A stretch of DNA of 64,000 nt from Candidatus Iainarchaeum sp. (GTDB lineage: Archaea > Iainarchaeota > Iainarchaeia > Iainarchaeales > JAAZKV01): contig JAQUZG010000001.1 in NCBI GenBank assembly GCA_028691435.1, positions 18,206 to 82,205 of the forward strand, written 5' to 3'. Of the stretch, positions 1 through 6,790 are shown in pieces. Position 1 is the first letter of the stretch; each line of letters begins with the position of its first letter. Made by a program: the position numbers and the translations under genes. The notes under the pieces are model-generated. The model was not told where the DNA came from and made no database searches. It saw only the letters and a program-made list of their open reading frames with translations.

Positions 1-4
1 TAGT

Positions 5-77
5 GGGCCTGTAGCTCAGTTGGTAGAGCACTAGACTCTTAATCTAGGTGTCCAGGGTTCAAATCCCTGCAGGCTCG
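5..77 (+). tRNA. tRNA-Lys (CTT)
   Basis: Cloverleaf with acceptor stem GGGCCTG/CAGGCTC, a D arm GCTC/GAGC, a seven-base anticodon loop carrying CTT, and a GGTTCAAATCC T arm. No CCA is encoded, in keeping with the CCA-adding enzyme at 50845. It is much richer in GC than its surroundings. Confidence 0.96.
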
Positions 78-98
78 TAGCCTTTTAGTAAAAGGCTA
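78..98 (+). terminator. Hairpin directly after tRNA-Lys
   Basis: A perfect 9-bp stem, TAGCCTTTT paired with AAAAGGCTA around a 3-nt loop, begins right after the discriminator base and is followed within 15 nt by a T-run. It could be a 3' trailer processing signal or a terminator; only the hairpin itself is seen. Confidence 0.5.
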
Positions 99-292
99 GC
101 GAAAACTATTTTTTATATCTTTTATAAATGATTATACTGATAATTAGTATCTGTGCATAGTTTTTTGATAAAAGATTATAATTATTTTTTTAAAAATAAA
201 TTTATAATTAATAACAAACATGGTTAATTTTTGTTTTTGTAAGTCTTTTAGAAATCATTATAAAGCTTTTTAATCTCAATTTTATTATTGAT

Positions 293-366
293 GGGACTGT
301 AGCTCAGCCTGGGAGAGCACACGGCTGAAGACCGTGGTGTCGCGGGTTCAAATCTCGCCAGTCCCA
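293..366 (+). tRNA. tRNA-Phe (GAA)
   Basis: Acceptor stem GGGACTG/CAGTCCC, anticodon stem CACGG/CCGTG with loop CTGAAGA (anticodon GAA), and a GGTTCAAATC T arm. No encoded CCA and no intron. tRNA-Phe is the substrate of the wyosine pathway represented by the Taw3 gene at 48667. Confidence 0.96.
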
Positions 367-483
367 TTATCTTTTTTATATTTTGTTAAAATAAATAATT
401 TAATCTAATAATTTTTTTATTATTTTATAATGATTTTTTATTTAATTAAAATAAAAATTGATTTTAAAATTTAAAAAAATTAG

Positions 484-508
484 AGGGGTGATTTCTCACC
501 CCTTTTTT
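484..508. terminator. GC-rich hairpin with T-run
   Basis: AGGGGTGA and TCACCCCT form a perfect 8-bp stem around TTTC. It is followed by TTTTT on the plus strand (downstream of tRNA-Phe) and by CTCTAATTTTTTT on the minus strand (downstream of the small gene ending at 525). It may terminate transcription from both sides. Confidence 0.6.
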
Positions 509-524
509 ATTTACAAAAAGTTAT

Positions 525-611
525 TTACTTTTTTCCTTTTTTTGCTTTTGCTTTTTTAGCAGGTGCTTTTTTAGCAGGTGCTTTTTTCTTTACAGGTTTT
601 TTTGCAGCCAT
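525..611 (-). CDS. 28-residue Lys/Ala/Pro-rich peptide
   Basis: The frame reads MAAKKPVKKKAPAKKAPAKK followed by AKAKKGKK and a stop. It is almost entirely Lys, Ala and Pro with KAPAK repeats, like the tails of histone H1 or bacterial HU-type proteins, so a nucleic-acid-binding role is plausible but inferred. A strong GGAGGAG ribosome site lies about 6 nt before ATG and a hairpin follows the stop, which argues it is expressed despite its size. There is no enzymatic motif and no family assignment is possible. Confidence 0.6.
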   Translation of the reverse strand: MAAKKPVKKKAPAKKAPAKKAKAKKGKK

Positions 612-802
612 TTTTAAACTCCTCCATTTAATTGATATATTTATACTTTTCTCATATATAAATGTTTCTTATTTTTTTATAGATAAAATATTTTTTTTAA
701 AAAAATAAAAATATTTTTTAAAAAATAAAAAAAATTTTAAAAAAAAATAAATTAAAAATATTTTTTTAAAAAATTAAAATTAGAAAAAAATAAATATGAT
801 AA

Positions 803-1540
803 TTAAATATCATATTCATCTTCTATTTTTTTTATTACCATTCCTTTTGGTGTAATTTCTAATGGGTGAAGATCTTCACTATGTTTTGTTGCTCTCATTT
901 TTCTAATGTGTAATGTTCTATTACTTTGTGTTCCAATTCCCATATAATGTAATACAACTACTCCATCACTTACAAATTCTTCAACACCATATCTTCCAAG
1001 TTGTGTTGAACCTTCATTTATTTCAGTTGTTAAAATTGTAGTTACTCCAGTTCTTGAAAGTAAATAAACTAATTTAAGAACTGCTTTTCTTATGTCATTA
1101 TCATTTTCAAAATTTAATCCAAGTGCCGGAATTGAATCAATGACAACTCTTTTTGCTTTTAATTTTTTTATTGTTCTCATTAATTCAAGTAGCATTTTAT
1201 CAAGATCAAATCCTGTTGCAGGGAGTGAATATTCTTCATCACTTGGTATTCCAATTTTTGCAATTGTTCCGTCAAGTATTTTTATTTTTTCACTATCTTC
1301 AAGTTCTCTAAGATTCCAACCAAATCTAAGCATATCTTCTCTTATTAGATTTGGTCTTTCATCAAGAGTTAGGTATATTCCATTTTCTCCAAGATTTGCT
1401 CCATTAATCAAAAATTGCATTGCAAAAATTGTTTTTCCTGTTCCTGGTCCACCACTAATTAAAAAACTTCTTCCTTGTGGTAATCCGCCTTCTATTAGTT
1501 CATCAAAACCAGTTATTCCTGTAACTACTCTTTCAACCAT
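803..1540 (-). CDS. KaiC-like RecA-superfamily ATPase
   Basis: A single-domain KaiC-family ATPase of 245 residues. Walker A GGPGTGKT is at residues 30-37, a Glu in TLDER near 61 matches the family's catalytic Glu position, and the Walker B strand RVVIDS is at 131-136. The N-terminal VERVVTGITGFDELIEGGLP is the usual KaiC lead-in. GGGGTGA stands 4 nt before ATG. It is 10 nt downstream of the membrane-anchored protein gene at 1551 and probably co-transcribed with it. Archaeal single KaiC proteins are thought to act in signalling or motility; the partner here is unknown. Confidence 0.85.
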   Translation of the reverse strand: MVERVVTGITGFDELIEGGLPQGRSFLISGGPGTGKTIFAMQFLINGANLGENGIYLTLDERPNLIREDMLRFGWNLRELEDSEKIKILDGTIAKIGIPSDEEYSLPATGFDLDKMLLELMRTIKKLKAKRVVIDSIPALGLNFENDNDIRKAVLKLVYLLSRTGVTTILTTEINEGSTQLGRYGVEEFVSDGVVVLHYMGIGTQSNRTLHIRKMRATKHSEDLHPLEITPKGMVIKKIEDEYDI

Positions 1541-1550
1541 TTTTTCACCC

Positions 1551-2750
1551 CTATTTTTTTATAAATTTTTTATATGCTTTATATCCAATAAATACTATTA
1601 CTCCAAGTATTATAAGATTTATTATTAATCCAAATATTGAATTATCTTGTCCACTTGCTTGTTCTACTGAATTTATTACAATTGGTAACTCAATAATTTC
1701 TGTTTTTTCAATAGCATCAACATCTTGATAATTTATTTTTAATTGGATTGTTTCTTTTTTCATTCCAACATATTGATTTGGTGTTAATTTTATTTTTATT
1801 GAATCAACATCATTAGGTTCTAACTTTCCAATAAACTCTTTGTTTTTTGTTATTGTTCCAGCATTAGTGTTAATATCAATTATAGTAAATTCTGCTCTTC
1901 CAACCCCTTTGTTGAATAATTCAACAGTTATTTCACTTTGTAAATTTGACATTAATATTGGACTAATATCTTTTATTGTTGCATCAAAATCAACAGTTCC
2001 AGAAATTTTAAATCCAACATAACTAATATCTGTTTTTTCTTCTCCTGATTGAGTTCTATATTGTAAATTTATTGGTATGTTATAATTTTTTAATTTTGCA
2101 TCTTTATTCACTGCAATTTTTATTGTAACTATTTTTTGTTCATTTGGATTTATTTCTCCAATATATTTTGTACTACTTCCAAGGGGAGTAATATCTCTTT
2201 CAATAACACTTCCTGTTGCAGTAATTGTTCTATCTTCAGGCATTTCAATTATTGTACTGTTTGCAGTACTTGTTCCAATATTTTGAATTGTTAATTCTAT
2301 TTCAGTTTCTTGACCAGGTATTAATTTATCTGTTGAACTATCAACTATTTTTAAATTTGGTTGATTTCCAAAAACAATAACTGGAAATTTTTCAGTTTTT
2401 GTTGCACCTAAATCAGATCCTTCAATATTAAATTCAATATAATATGTTTTATTTTCAGCTTTTGAATCAATATAAACATCAAAAATTACTGTTGTTTTTC
2501 CAAATTTTTCAAGATTTCCAATATTTTTTGTTTTATCATTGACTACTGAAATTGGAAACTCTTCATTCATTGAAATTGTTAAATTATTGTGTGATGAATT
2601 ATCAGGATTTTCTATTTGTAATAAAATTTGAGCTGTACTTCCTGGTACAACAGGACTAGGATTATAATTTATTTGTGTGATATTTGGAGCAGCAAAAACA
2701 AAATTTGCTACTATTAAACTTATTATTAAAATTATTATCATTTTTTTCAT
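1551..2750 (-). CDS. Secreted, C-terminally membrane-anchored protein with Ig-like repeats (COG1361/S-layer-like)
   Basis: A hydrophobic signal segment (MKKMIIILIISLIVANFVFA) opens the protein and a transmembrane helix followed by KAYKKFIKK closes it, so about 350 residues lie outside the cell. The ectodomain is beta-rich with repeated patterns such as NPSPVVPGSTAQILLQIENP and LIPGQETEIELTIQNIG, typical of COG1361/NEW3-type Ig-like domains. The ATG at 2750 was chosen over an upstream codon because GGTGA sits 5 nt before it. No enzymatic motif is seen. It heads a two-gene operon with the KaiC-like ATPase. Confidence 0.75.
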   Translation of the reverse strand: MKKMIIILIISLIVANFVFAAPNITQINYNPSPVVPGSTAQILLQIENPDNSSHNNLTISMNEEFPISVVNDKTKNIGNLEKFGKTTVIFDVYIDSKAENKTYYIEFNIEGSDLGATKTEKFPVIVFGNQPNLKIVDSSTDKLIPGQETEIELTIQNIGTSTANSTIIEMPEDRTITATGSVIERDITPLGSSTKYIGEINPNEQKIVTIKIAVNKDAKLKNYNIPINLQYRTQSGEEKTDISYVGFKISGTVDFDATIKDISPILMSNLQSEITVELFNKGVGRAEFTIIDINTNAGTITKNKEFIGKLEPNDVDSIKIKLTPNQYVGMKKETIQLKINYQDVDAIEKTEIIELPIVINSVEQASGQDNSIFGLIINLIILGVIVFIGYKAYKKFIKK

Positions 2751-2775
2751 TTTTTTCACCTTTTTATTTATATAT

Positions 2776-2807
2776 ATCAAAGAATAACTGTTTTTATATT
2801 CTTTGAT
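2776..2807. promoter_or_regulatory. 11-bp inverted repeat around a leftward TATA-like box
   Basis: ATCAAAGAATA (2776-2786) and TATTCTTTGAT (2797-2807) are perfect inverted copies separated by 10 nt. On the minus strand the spacer forms the TATA-like ATATAAAAAC, about 45 nt upstream of the ATG at 2750. The divergent HPF-like gene starts at 2888. The placement suggests an operator controlling one or both genes; this is inference. Confidence 0.5.
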
Positions 2808-2887
2808 TCAAAAGTAATGATTATTTTTTCCGATTGGTTTTTATTATGTTTTTTCTATACTTATATATTCTTTTTAGGGGGTTAGAT

Positions 2888-3190
2888 ATGGACAGATTTA
2901 AAAATCTAGAATTAATAAAATTTCCAAAATTTGATGAACCAGACACTTTGGAATTAATTAAAACATTTGAAAGATTTTTTAGTAAATCTACTAATGATTC
3001 GTCTTGTAAATTATCTTTATCATTAAAAGATTATGCAAAAGGTGGACTTAGAAAACAACATGAGATTCATGCAAAATTAATTTGTGATGGCAAATCTTAT
3101 TTTGCTTCAGAAACTAGTTGGAATCTTGTTGAGTGTATTAAAAAAGTAACAAGTACTCTTGAAAAAGAAGCAAAAAAGCAGTCAAAATAA
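2888..3190 (+). CDS. RaiA/HPF-like ribosome-associated protein (tentative)
   Basis: A 100-residue protein. The central and C-terminal part, with strands KLSLSL and HEIHAKLICDGKSYFA followed by a helix CIKKVTSTLEKEAKKQ, matches the order and spacing of the hibernation-promoting factor/RaiA fold, in which a strand and a DKLE-type basic helix end the domain. The similarity is by pattern only. The start at 2888 follows a GGGGG ribosome site, whereas the upstream reading frame is hydrophobic and has none. If correct, it would bind the small ribosomal subunit under stress. A double-stranded-RNA-binding domain is the alternative. Confidence 0.5.
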   Translation: MDRFKNLELIKFPKFDEPDTLELIKTFERFFSKSTNDSSCKLSLSLKDYAKGGLRKQHEIHAKLICDGKSYFASETSWNLVECIKKVTSTLEKEAKKQSK

Positions 3191-3394
3191 TTATTTTTTC
3201 TTTTTTACTGCTTTTTTTATTATTTTCTTTTTTGGTTTAGCTTTAACTACTTTTTTTGGTTTAACTGTTTTTGGTTTAATTTTTGCTTTTGAAACTTTTT
3301 TTATTTCTTTAGCTTTTGGTTTTGCTTCTTGTTTTAATTCTTGCCGCATTTGTTCAATTAATTCCTGAACAGTCATTGTTTTTTTAAAAACCAT
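3191..3394 (-). CDS. 67-residue lysine-rich protein
   Basis: A short helical N-terminus (TVQELIEQMRQELKQEAKPK) is followed by about 40 residues of KAKPKKK-like sequence. GGAGGA stands 8 nt before the ATG, and the gene ends tail-to-tail against the HPF-like gene with no gap. The composition resembles archaeal and bacterial histone H1-like basic tails; DNA or rRNA binding is an inference. It is the second such basic protein in 3 kb (see 525-611). No known family was recognised. Confidence 0.6.
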   Translation of the reverse strand: MVFKKTMTVQELIEQMRQELKQEAKPKAKEIKKVSKAKIKPKTVKPKKVVKAKPKKKIIKKAVKKKK

Positions 3395-3496
3395 TTATAA
3401 TTCCTCCAAATTAATTCCTACTAATAGTTATTCTTTACTGTATAAAAAGATTTCCTTTTTAGTAAAATTTACATTAAAATTAGTTTTATTTTTCAT

Positions 3497-3764
3497 GGAC
3501 ACACTAGAAAATGGATTTTCTGGTTCAAAAAAAATGTTACAAAAAACTTACTCCACTCCGTTACCCTTTAGCGTTCTTTAATAAAATTACCGTTGCTGCA
3601 TTCCTGCCCTGGCGGAGTTCGTCTTACAAAAGGACCTGTAAGGACAGAGTTTCGACGTAAATCTTTTGACAAATTTTTTGTCAGTAAAACCTCTTTTCTA
3701 GTTTCAACCCCAGCATAAAGCGGATTTCTGGTTACAAGCCACCGCTAGCGGCCCAGTCTAGTCC
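3497..3764 (-). ncRNA. Signal recognition particle RNA (7S RNA)
   Basis: The minus strand carries the archaeal SRP RNA hallmarks. Near the 5' end is TGTAACCAGAAATCCGC, then TATGCTGGGG, the Alu-domain motifs. At about 3590-3615 is the domain IV hairpin with CCAGG, a GGAA tetraloop and AGCA facing it, flanked by CCG/CGG pairing; this is the SRP54-binding site. The 5' GGACTAGA and 3' TCTAGTGTGTCC regions can pair as archaeal helix 1, which sets the ends to within about 10 nt. The region is far richer in GC than its surroundings. SRP54 and FtsY are encoded at 18281 and 21366. Confidence 0.9.
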
Positions 3765-3787
3765 ATAAATATTTTGTAAGAAAATCA

Positions 3788-3793
3788 TTATAA
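3788..3793 (-). promoter_or_regulatory. TATA-like box of the SRP RNA gene
   Basis: On the minus strand the sequence AAAACTTATAATG lies 24-29 nt before the inferred RNA 5' end GGACTAG, the normal archaeal TATA spacing. Confidence 0.5.
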
Positions 3794-3856
3794 GTTTTGC
3801 TTTAAGTGTAAAAAACAATTGTCCTAAATTTTGTGTTTGATTTAGTTTGATATTTC

Positions 3857-3866
3857 TTTTTAATAA
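3857..3866 (+). promoter_or_regulatory. TATA-like box, leaderless promoter of tgt
   Basis: TTTTTAATAA is centred 26 nt before the ATG at 3887, and no Shine-Dalgarno sequence lies between them. The transcript would begin at or very near the start codon. Confidence 0.45.
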
Positions 3867-3886
3867 TTTTGTTTATTTTTTATATT

Positions 3887-5014
3887 ATGTCTTCTTGTTT
3901 TAAAATTACTCATCAATCAAAAAATTCTTTGGCAAGAACAGGTATTCTTACAACTGCTCATAATAAGCTTGAAACTCCGTTTTATATGCCAGTTGCAACA
4001 AAAGGGGCAGTAAAAAACATAAATCATATTCAACTTCAAGATTTAGATTTTAATTGTTTAATTTCAAATGCTTTTATAAATTATTTGCGACCAGGTTTAG
4101 ATTTAATTTCTAAAGCTGGTGGATTACATAAATTTAGTGGTTGGAATAATTCTTATTTTACTGATTCTGGAGGTTTTCAATTAATTTTAGATCATTTTAA
4201 TCCAGTCATAAATGATGAAGGTGTGTCTTTGAAAAATCCATTTACTTCAAAAAAAGAAATGATTACTCCTGAAAAATCTATTGAAATTCAAAATATACTT
4301 GGTAGTGATGTTGCAATGTGTCTTGATCATCAACCAGTTTTTGGAAAAGATAGAAAAGATTATTTAGAATCAACAATTAGAACAATTGAATGGGCAAAAC
4401 GATGTATTGATTTTCATAAATCAAATTCTAATAAATTAAATTCAAAACAATTATTGTTTGGAATTGTTCAAGGTGGGAATCACATTGATTTAAGACAAAT
4501 GTGTGCATTGGCTCTTACAAAATTAGATTTTGATGGAGTTGCTCTTGGAGGATTTGGAATTGGAGAAGCACAAAAAGACATGTATAATATAATTTATCAA
4601 ACAAAAAAATATTTACTAATTGATAATCCCACATATATTATGGGTATAGGATCTCCAATTGAAATTTTAAATTGTGTTGAAAATGGAGCAGATTGTTTTG
4701 ATTCTGTTTATCCAATGCGTATGGCTAGACATGGCCTCATTTTTACAGCAAATGGAGAAATAAAAATTGATCGTGGTGCATATAAAGAAGATTTTTCTCC
4801 GCTTGATAAAGAATGTGATTGTTTTGTGTGTAAAAATCATTCAAGAGCTTATCTTCATCATTTATATAAAACTCATGAACAAAATGCGCATGTATTATTG
4901 ACTTACCATAATGTTTATTTTGTTCAAAACTTAATTAAAAATATTAGATTGTCAATCAAAGAAGACAATTTTTTAAAATTTAAAAAAGAATTTGAAAAAA
5001 AATATAAAAAATAA
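3887..5014 (+). CDS. tgt: tRNA-guanine transglycosylase, bacterial type
   Basis: Exchanges a guanine base in tRNA for a 7-deazaguanine. The protein (375 residues) shows FTDSGGFQL (active-site Asp and substrate loop), LFGIVQGG, GVALGGFGIGE, the nucleophile region GADCFDSVYPMRMARHG, and the zinc site CDCFVC with a later His. The C-terminal part NHSRAYLHHL with LLTYHN follows bacterial Tgt closely, and the long C-terminal extension with PUA domain of archaeosine TGT is missing. Bacterial DECTP is replaced by DHQPV, so base specificity is unclear. The start at 3887 fits a leaderless transcript; an upstream in-frame codon adds only six residues. Confidence 0.88.
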   Translation: MSSCFKITHQSKNSLARTGILTTAHNKLETPFYMPVATKGAVKNINHIQLQDLDFNCLISNAFINYLRPGLDLISKAGGLHKFSGWNNSYFTDSGGFQLILDHFNPVINDEGVSLKNPFTSKKEMITPEKSIEIQNILGSDVAMCLDHQPVFGKDRKDYLESTIRTIEWAKRCIDFHKSNSNKLNSKQLLFGIVQGGNHIDLRQMCALALTKLDFDGVALGGFGIGEAQKDMYNIIYQTKKYLLIDNPTYIMGIGSPIEILNCVENGADCFDSVYPMRMARHGLIFTANGEIKIDRGAYKEDFSPLDKECDCFVCKNHSRAYLHHLYKTHEQNAHVLLTYHNVYFVQNLIKNIRLSIKEDNFLKFKKEFEKKYKK

Positions 5015-5026
5015 TTTAATTAATAA

Positions 5027-5590
5027 TTATTCCTTTGGAATAATTCTTTTTTTATTAAGTTCTTTAATCATTTCTTCAAAAAATTTTTTTATTTCTGGAA
5101 AATCCTTGATGTATGGTTCTTTTAATTCTCTTAATTTTTTTTCAGTAAAATTATATTTTATCCATTCTTCTGGTGTATCAATTGCTTGAATTACTGCATC
5201 AATTTTATCAATCGCTTTTGCAAATCTTGCTTCTCTTGTTTTTTGTTCAACAAATTCTTTATGATATTTTTTAACTTCATTTCCAATTTCAATTGGTAAC
5301 TCTAATTCTAATCGTGTTATAGCATTATCCTCTATTTCTTCTTTTAACTTTGTTTTTTGTTCTATTGCAATATTGGTGTCACCAGCATAAATTTCACAAA
5401 AATCATGATATAATAAAAGTTTAATTACTTCTAGTTCATTTAATTCTTTTTCAAGTTTTAAAAAATATTCTGCCAATGCGATAATAGAATAAGTATGTTC
5501 TGCAGTGCTTTCATTACGATTATCTACTTTATTACCTCTATAAATTTTTTTTAAAAAATAAATTTTATGTAATCCGTCAATTCGATTCAT
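5027..5590 (-). CDS. HD-domain phosphohydrolase (YfbR/HDDC2-like 5'-nucleotidase)
   Basis: 187 residues with the HD metal site: His in STAEHTYS (residue 32), HD in LYHDFCEIYAGD (62-63, with Glu 66 and Asp 71), and a later Asp in AKAIDKIDAVIQA. This arrangement is that of the HDDC2/YfbR family, which removes phosphate from deoxynucleoside monophosphates. It lies downstream of radA on the same strand after a 77-nt gap holding two hairpins, and may be its second gene. A role in dNMP turnover would suit the nearby dTTP genes, but this is inferred. Confidence 0.8.
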   Translation of the reverse strand: MNRIDGLHKIYFLKKIYRGNKVDNRNESTAEHTYSIIALAEYFLKLEKELNELEVIKLLLYHDFCEIYAGDTNIAIEQKTKLKEEIEDNAITRLELELPIEIGNEVKKYHKEFVEQKTREARFAKAIDKIDAVIQAIDTPEEWIKYNFTEKKLRELKEPYIKDFPEIKKFFEEMIKELNKKRIIPKE

Positions 5591-5620
5591 ATTTATTTTT
5601 AGTTTGGATTATTTTTTAAA

Positions 5621-5638
5621 TTGCCCTATACAGGGCAA
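5621..5638. promoter_or_regulatory. GCCCT hairpin between radA and HD gene
   Basis: TTGCCCT and AGGGCAA form a 7-bp stem with a 4-nt loop. It is unusually rich in GC for an intergenic gap here and lies 31 nt before the HD gene's ATG. It could be an attenuator or an RNA-processing site. Confidence 0.35.
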
Positions 5639-5654
5639 AATTAGATTTAATAAA

Positions 5655-5678
5655 ATTTAGATTAAATTTAATCTAAAT
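5655..5678. terminator. Perfect 24-nt palindrome over the radA stop codon
   Basis: ATTTAGATTAAA is followed directly by its reverse complement TTTAATCTAAAT. On the minus strand it overlaps the last radA codons and is followed by TTTTATT, so it can act as an AT-rich terminator or stabilise the mRNA end. Confidence 0.4.
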
Positions 5679-6618
5679 CTTCAATTCCATTTTCTGTTAT
5701 TCTATAAATTGCTTCTCCGTCTGGAAGTGATGGTGAATCAACAAGTTTTGCTACTCTTTTATCTTCTTTACTTTTTCTAAGGTATAATCTTGTTTTTGTT
5801 GCATGTCCAACAATGTTTCCTCCAACTGGTTCAGTTGGATCTCCAAATAAAACATCAGGTCTAGACATTACTTGATTTGTAACTAAAACTACAACATTAT
5901 ACATTTCGGCTAATTTTTGTAATGTTCTTAAATGTTTATTTATTTTTTGTTGTCTTTCAGATAATGTTCCTCTTCCAACATATTCTGCTCTAAATTGAGC
6001 CATTAACGAATCTATAATAATTAGTTTGATATTTTTTTCTTTAATCATATCTGATGCTTTTTCAGCAAGTATCATTTGATGGTCTGCATTGTAAGCTCTC
6101 GCAACAAAAATATTTTTCAATACAGTTTCTACATCTAAATCTAACTTTTTTGCAACTTGGATTACTCTTTCAGGTCTAAATGAATTTTCTGAATCAATAT
6201 ATAAACATCCTCCTTCAAGTCCACCTAACTCTTTTGGTAATTGTACTGTTACTGCTGTTTGAAAACACCATTGACTTTTTCCTGAAGCCATTTTTCCATA
6301 AATTTCTGTTATACTTTGAGTTTCTATTCCTCCACCAATTAAAGTATCAAGTTCTTTACTTCCTGTTGTTACTCTTCCAACAAGTTTTCTTTTTTCTGCT
6401 AATAAGTCTGCACTTTCAAAACCCATATCAAGTGCGTCTCTAGCTGCTTTAATTGCTTTATCTGCTGTACCATCCCCAAGTCCAGCAATTTCTTTAAGTT
6501 CCATTGGACTTGCAACAGCTATACTTTCAAGTGTTTTAAATCCAGCATCGTTTAATTTTTTTGCTGCTCCTTCTCCAATACCTGGTAAATCTTCAATAGT
6601 TTCAATTTTTTTTGCCAT
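5668..6618 (-). CDS. radA: DNA repair and recombination protein RadA
   Basis: The archaeal RecA/Rad51 strand-exchange recombinase. Residues 1-60 form the N-terminal helix-hairpin-helix domain (DLPGIGEGAAKKL, GLGDGTADK). The core has Walker A GKMASGKS at 108-115, YIDSENSFRPERV and Walker B LIIIDSLMAQFRAEYVGRG, plus VTNQVMSRPD. The P-loop differs from the usual GEFGSGKT but keeps GKS. At 316 residues its length is normal, with no intein. It is followed by a palindromic terminator-like repeat and the HD gene. Confidence 0.97.
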   Translation of the reverse strand: MAKKIETIEDLPGIGEGAAKKLNDAGFKTLESIAVASPMELKEIAGLGDGTADKAIKAARDALDMGFESADLLAEKRKLVGRVTTGSKELDTLIGGGIETQSITEIYGKMASGKSQWCFQTAVTVQLPKELGGLEGGCLYIDSENSFRPERVIQVAKKLDLDVETVLKNIFVARAYNADHQMILAEKASDMIKEKNIKLIIIDSLMAQFRAEYVGRGTLSERQQKINKHLRTLQKLAEMYNVVVLVTNQVMSRPDVLFGDPTEPVGGNIVGHATKTRLYLRKSKEDKRVAKLVDSPSLPDGEAIYRITENGIEDLD

Positions 6619-6790
6619 ATTATCATCTCCAGAAAAACTTTTTGAGTTATTTTTTGGCTAAAATTAACTCTACTTGTTTTTCATACTTAATTTATATTGT
6701 GATATTTATAAATAGGTTTTGAGTGTATTGCCGGTGGTAAAAATTAAAATTAATTAGTGTATTTTTTTATAAAATTTAATTTTATAATAA

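Noticed and set aside
612..802. Long A/T runs as an origin or regulatory region
   Set aside because: The stretch is nearly pure A and T without repeats, origin-box-like motifs or a replication gene beside it; I see only low complexity.
1092..1628. Plus-strand frame over the KaiC-like gene
   Set aside because: It is the Ser/Ile-rich antisense shadow of a gene with clear Walker motifs; the same holds for the other long antisense frames, for example 21946-22296 and 29981-30355.
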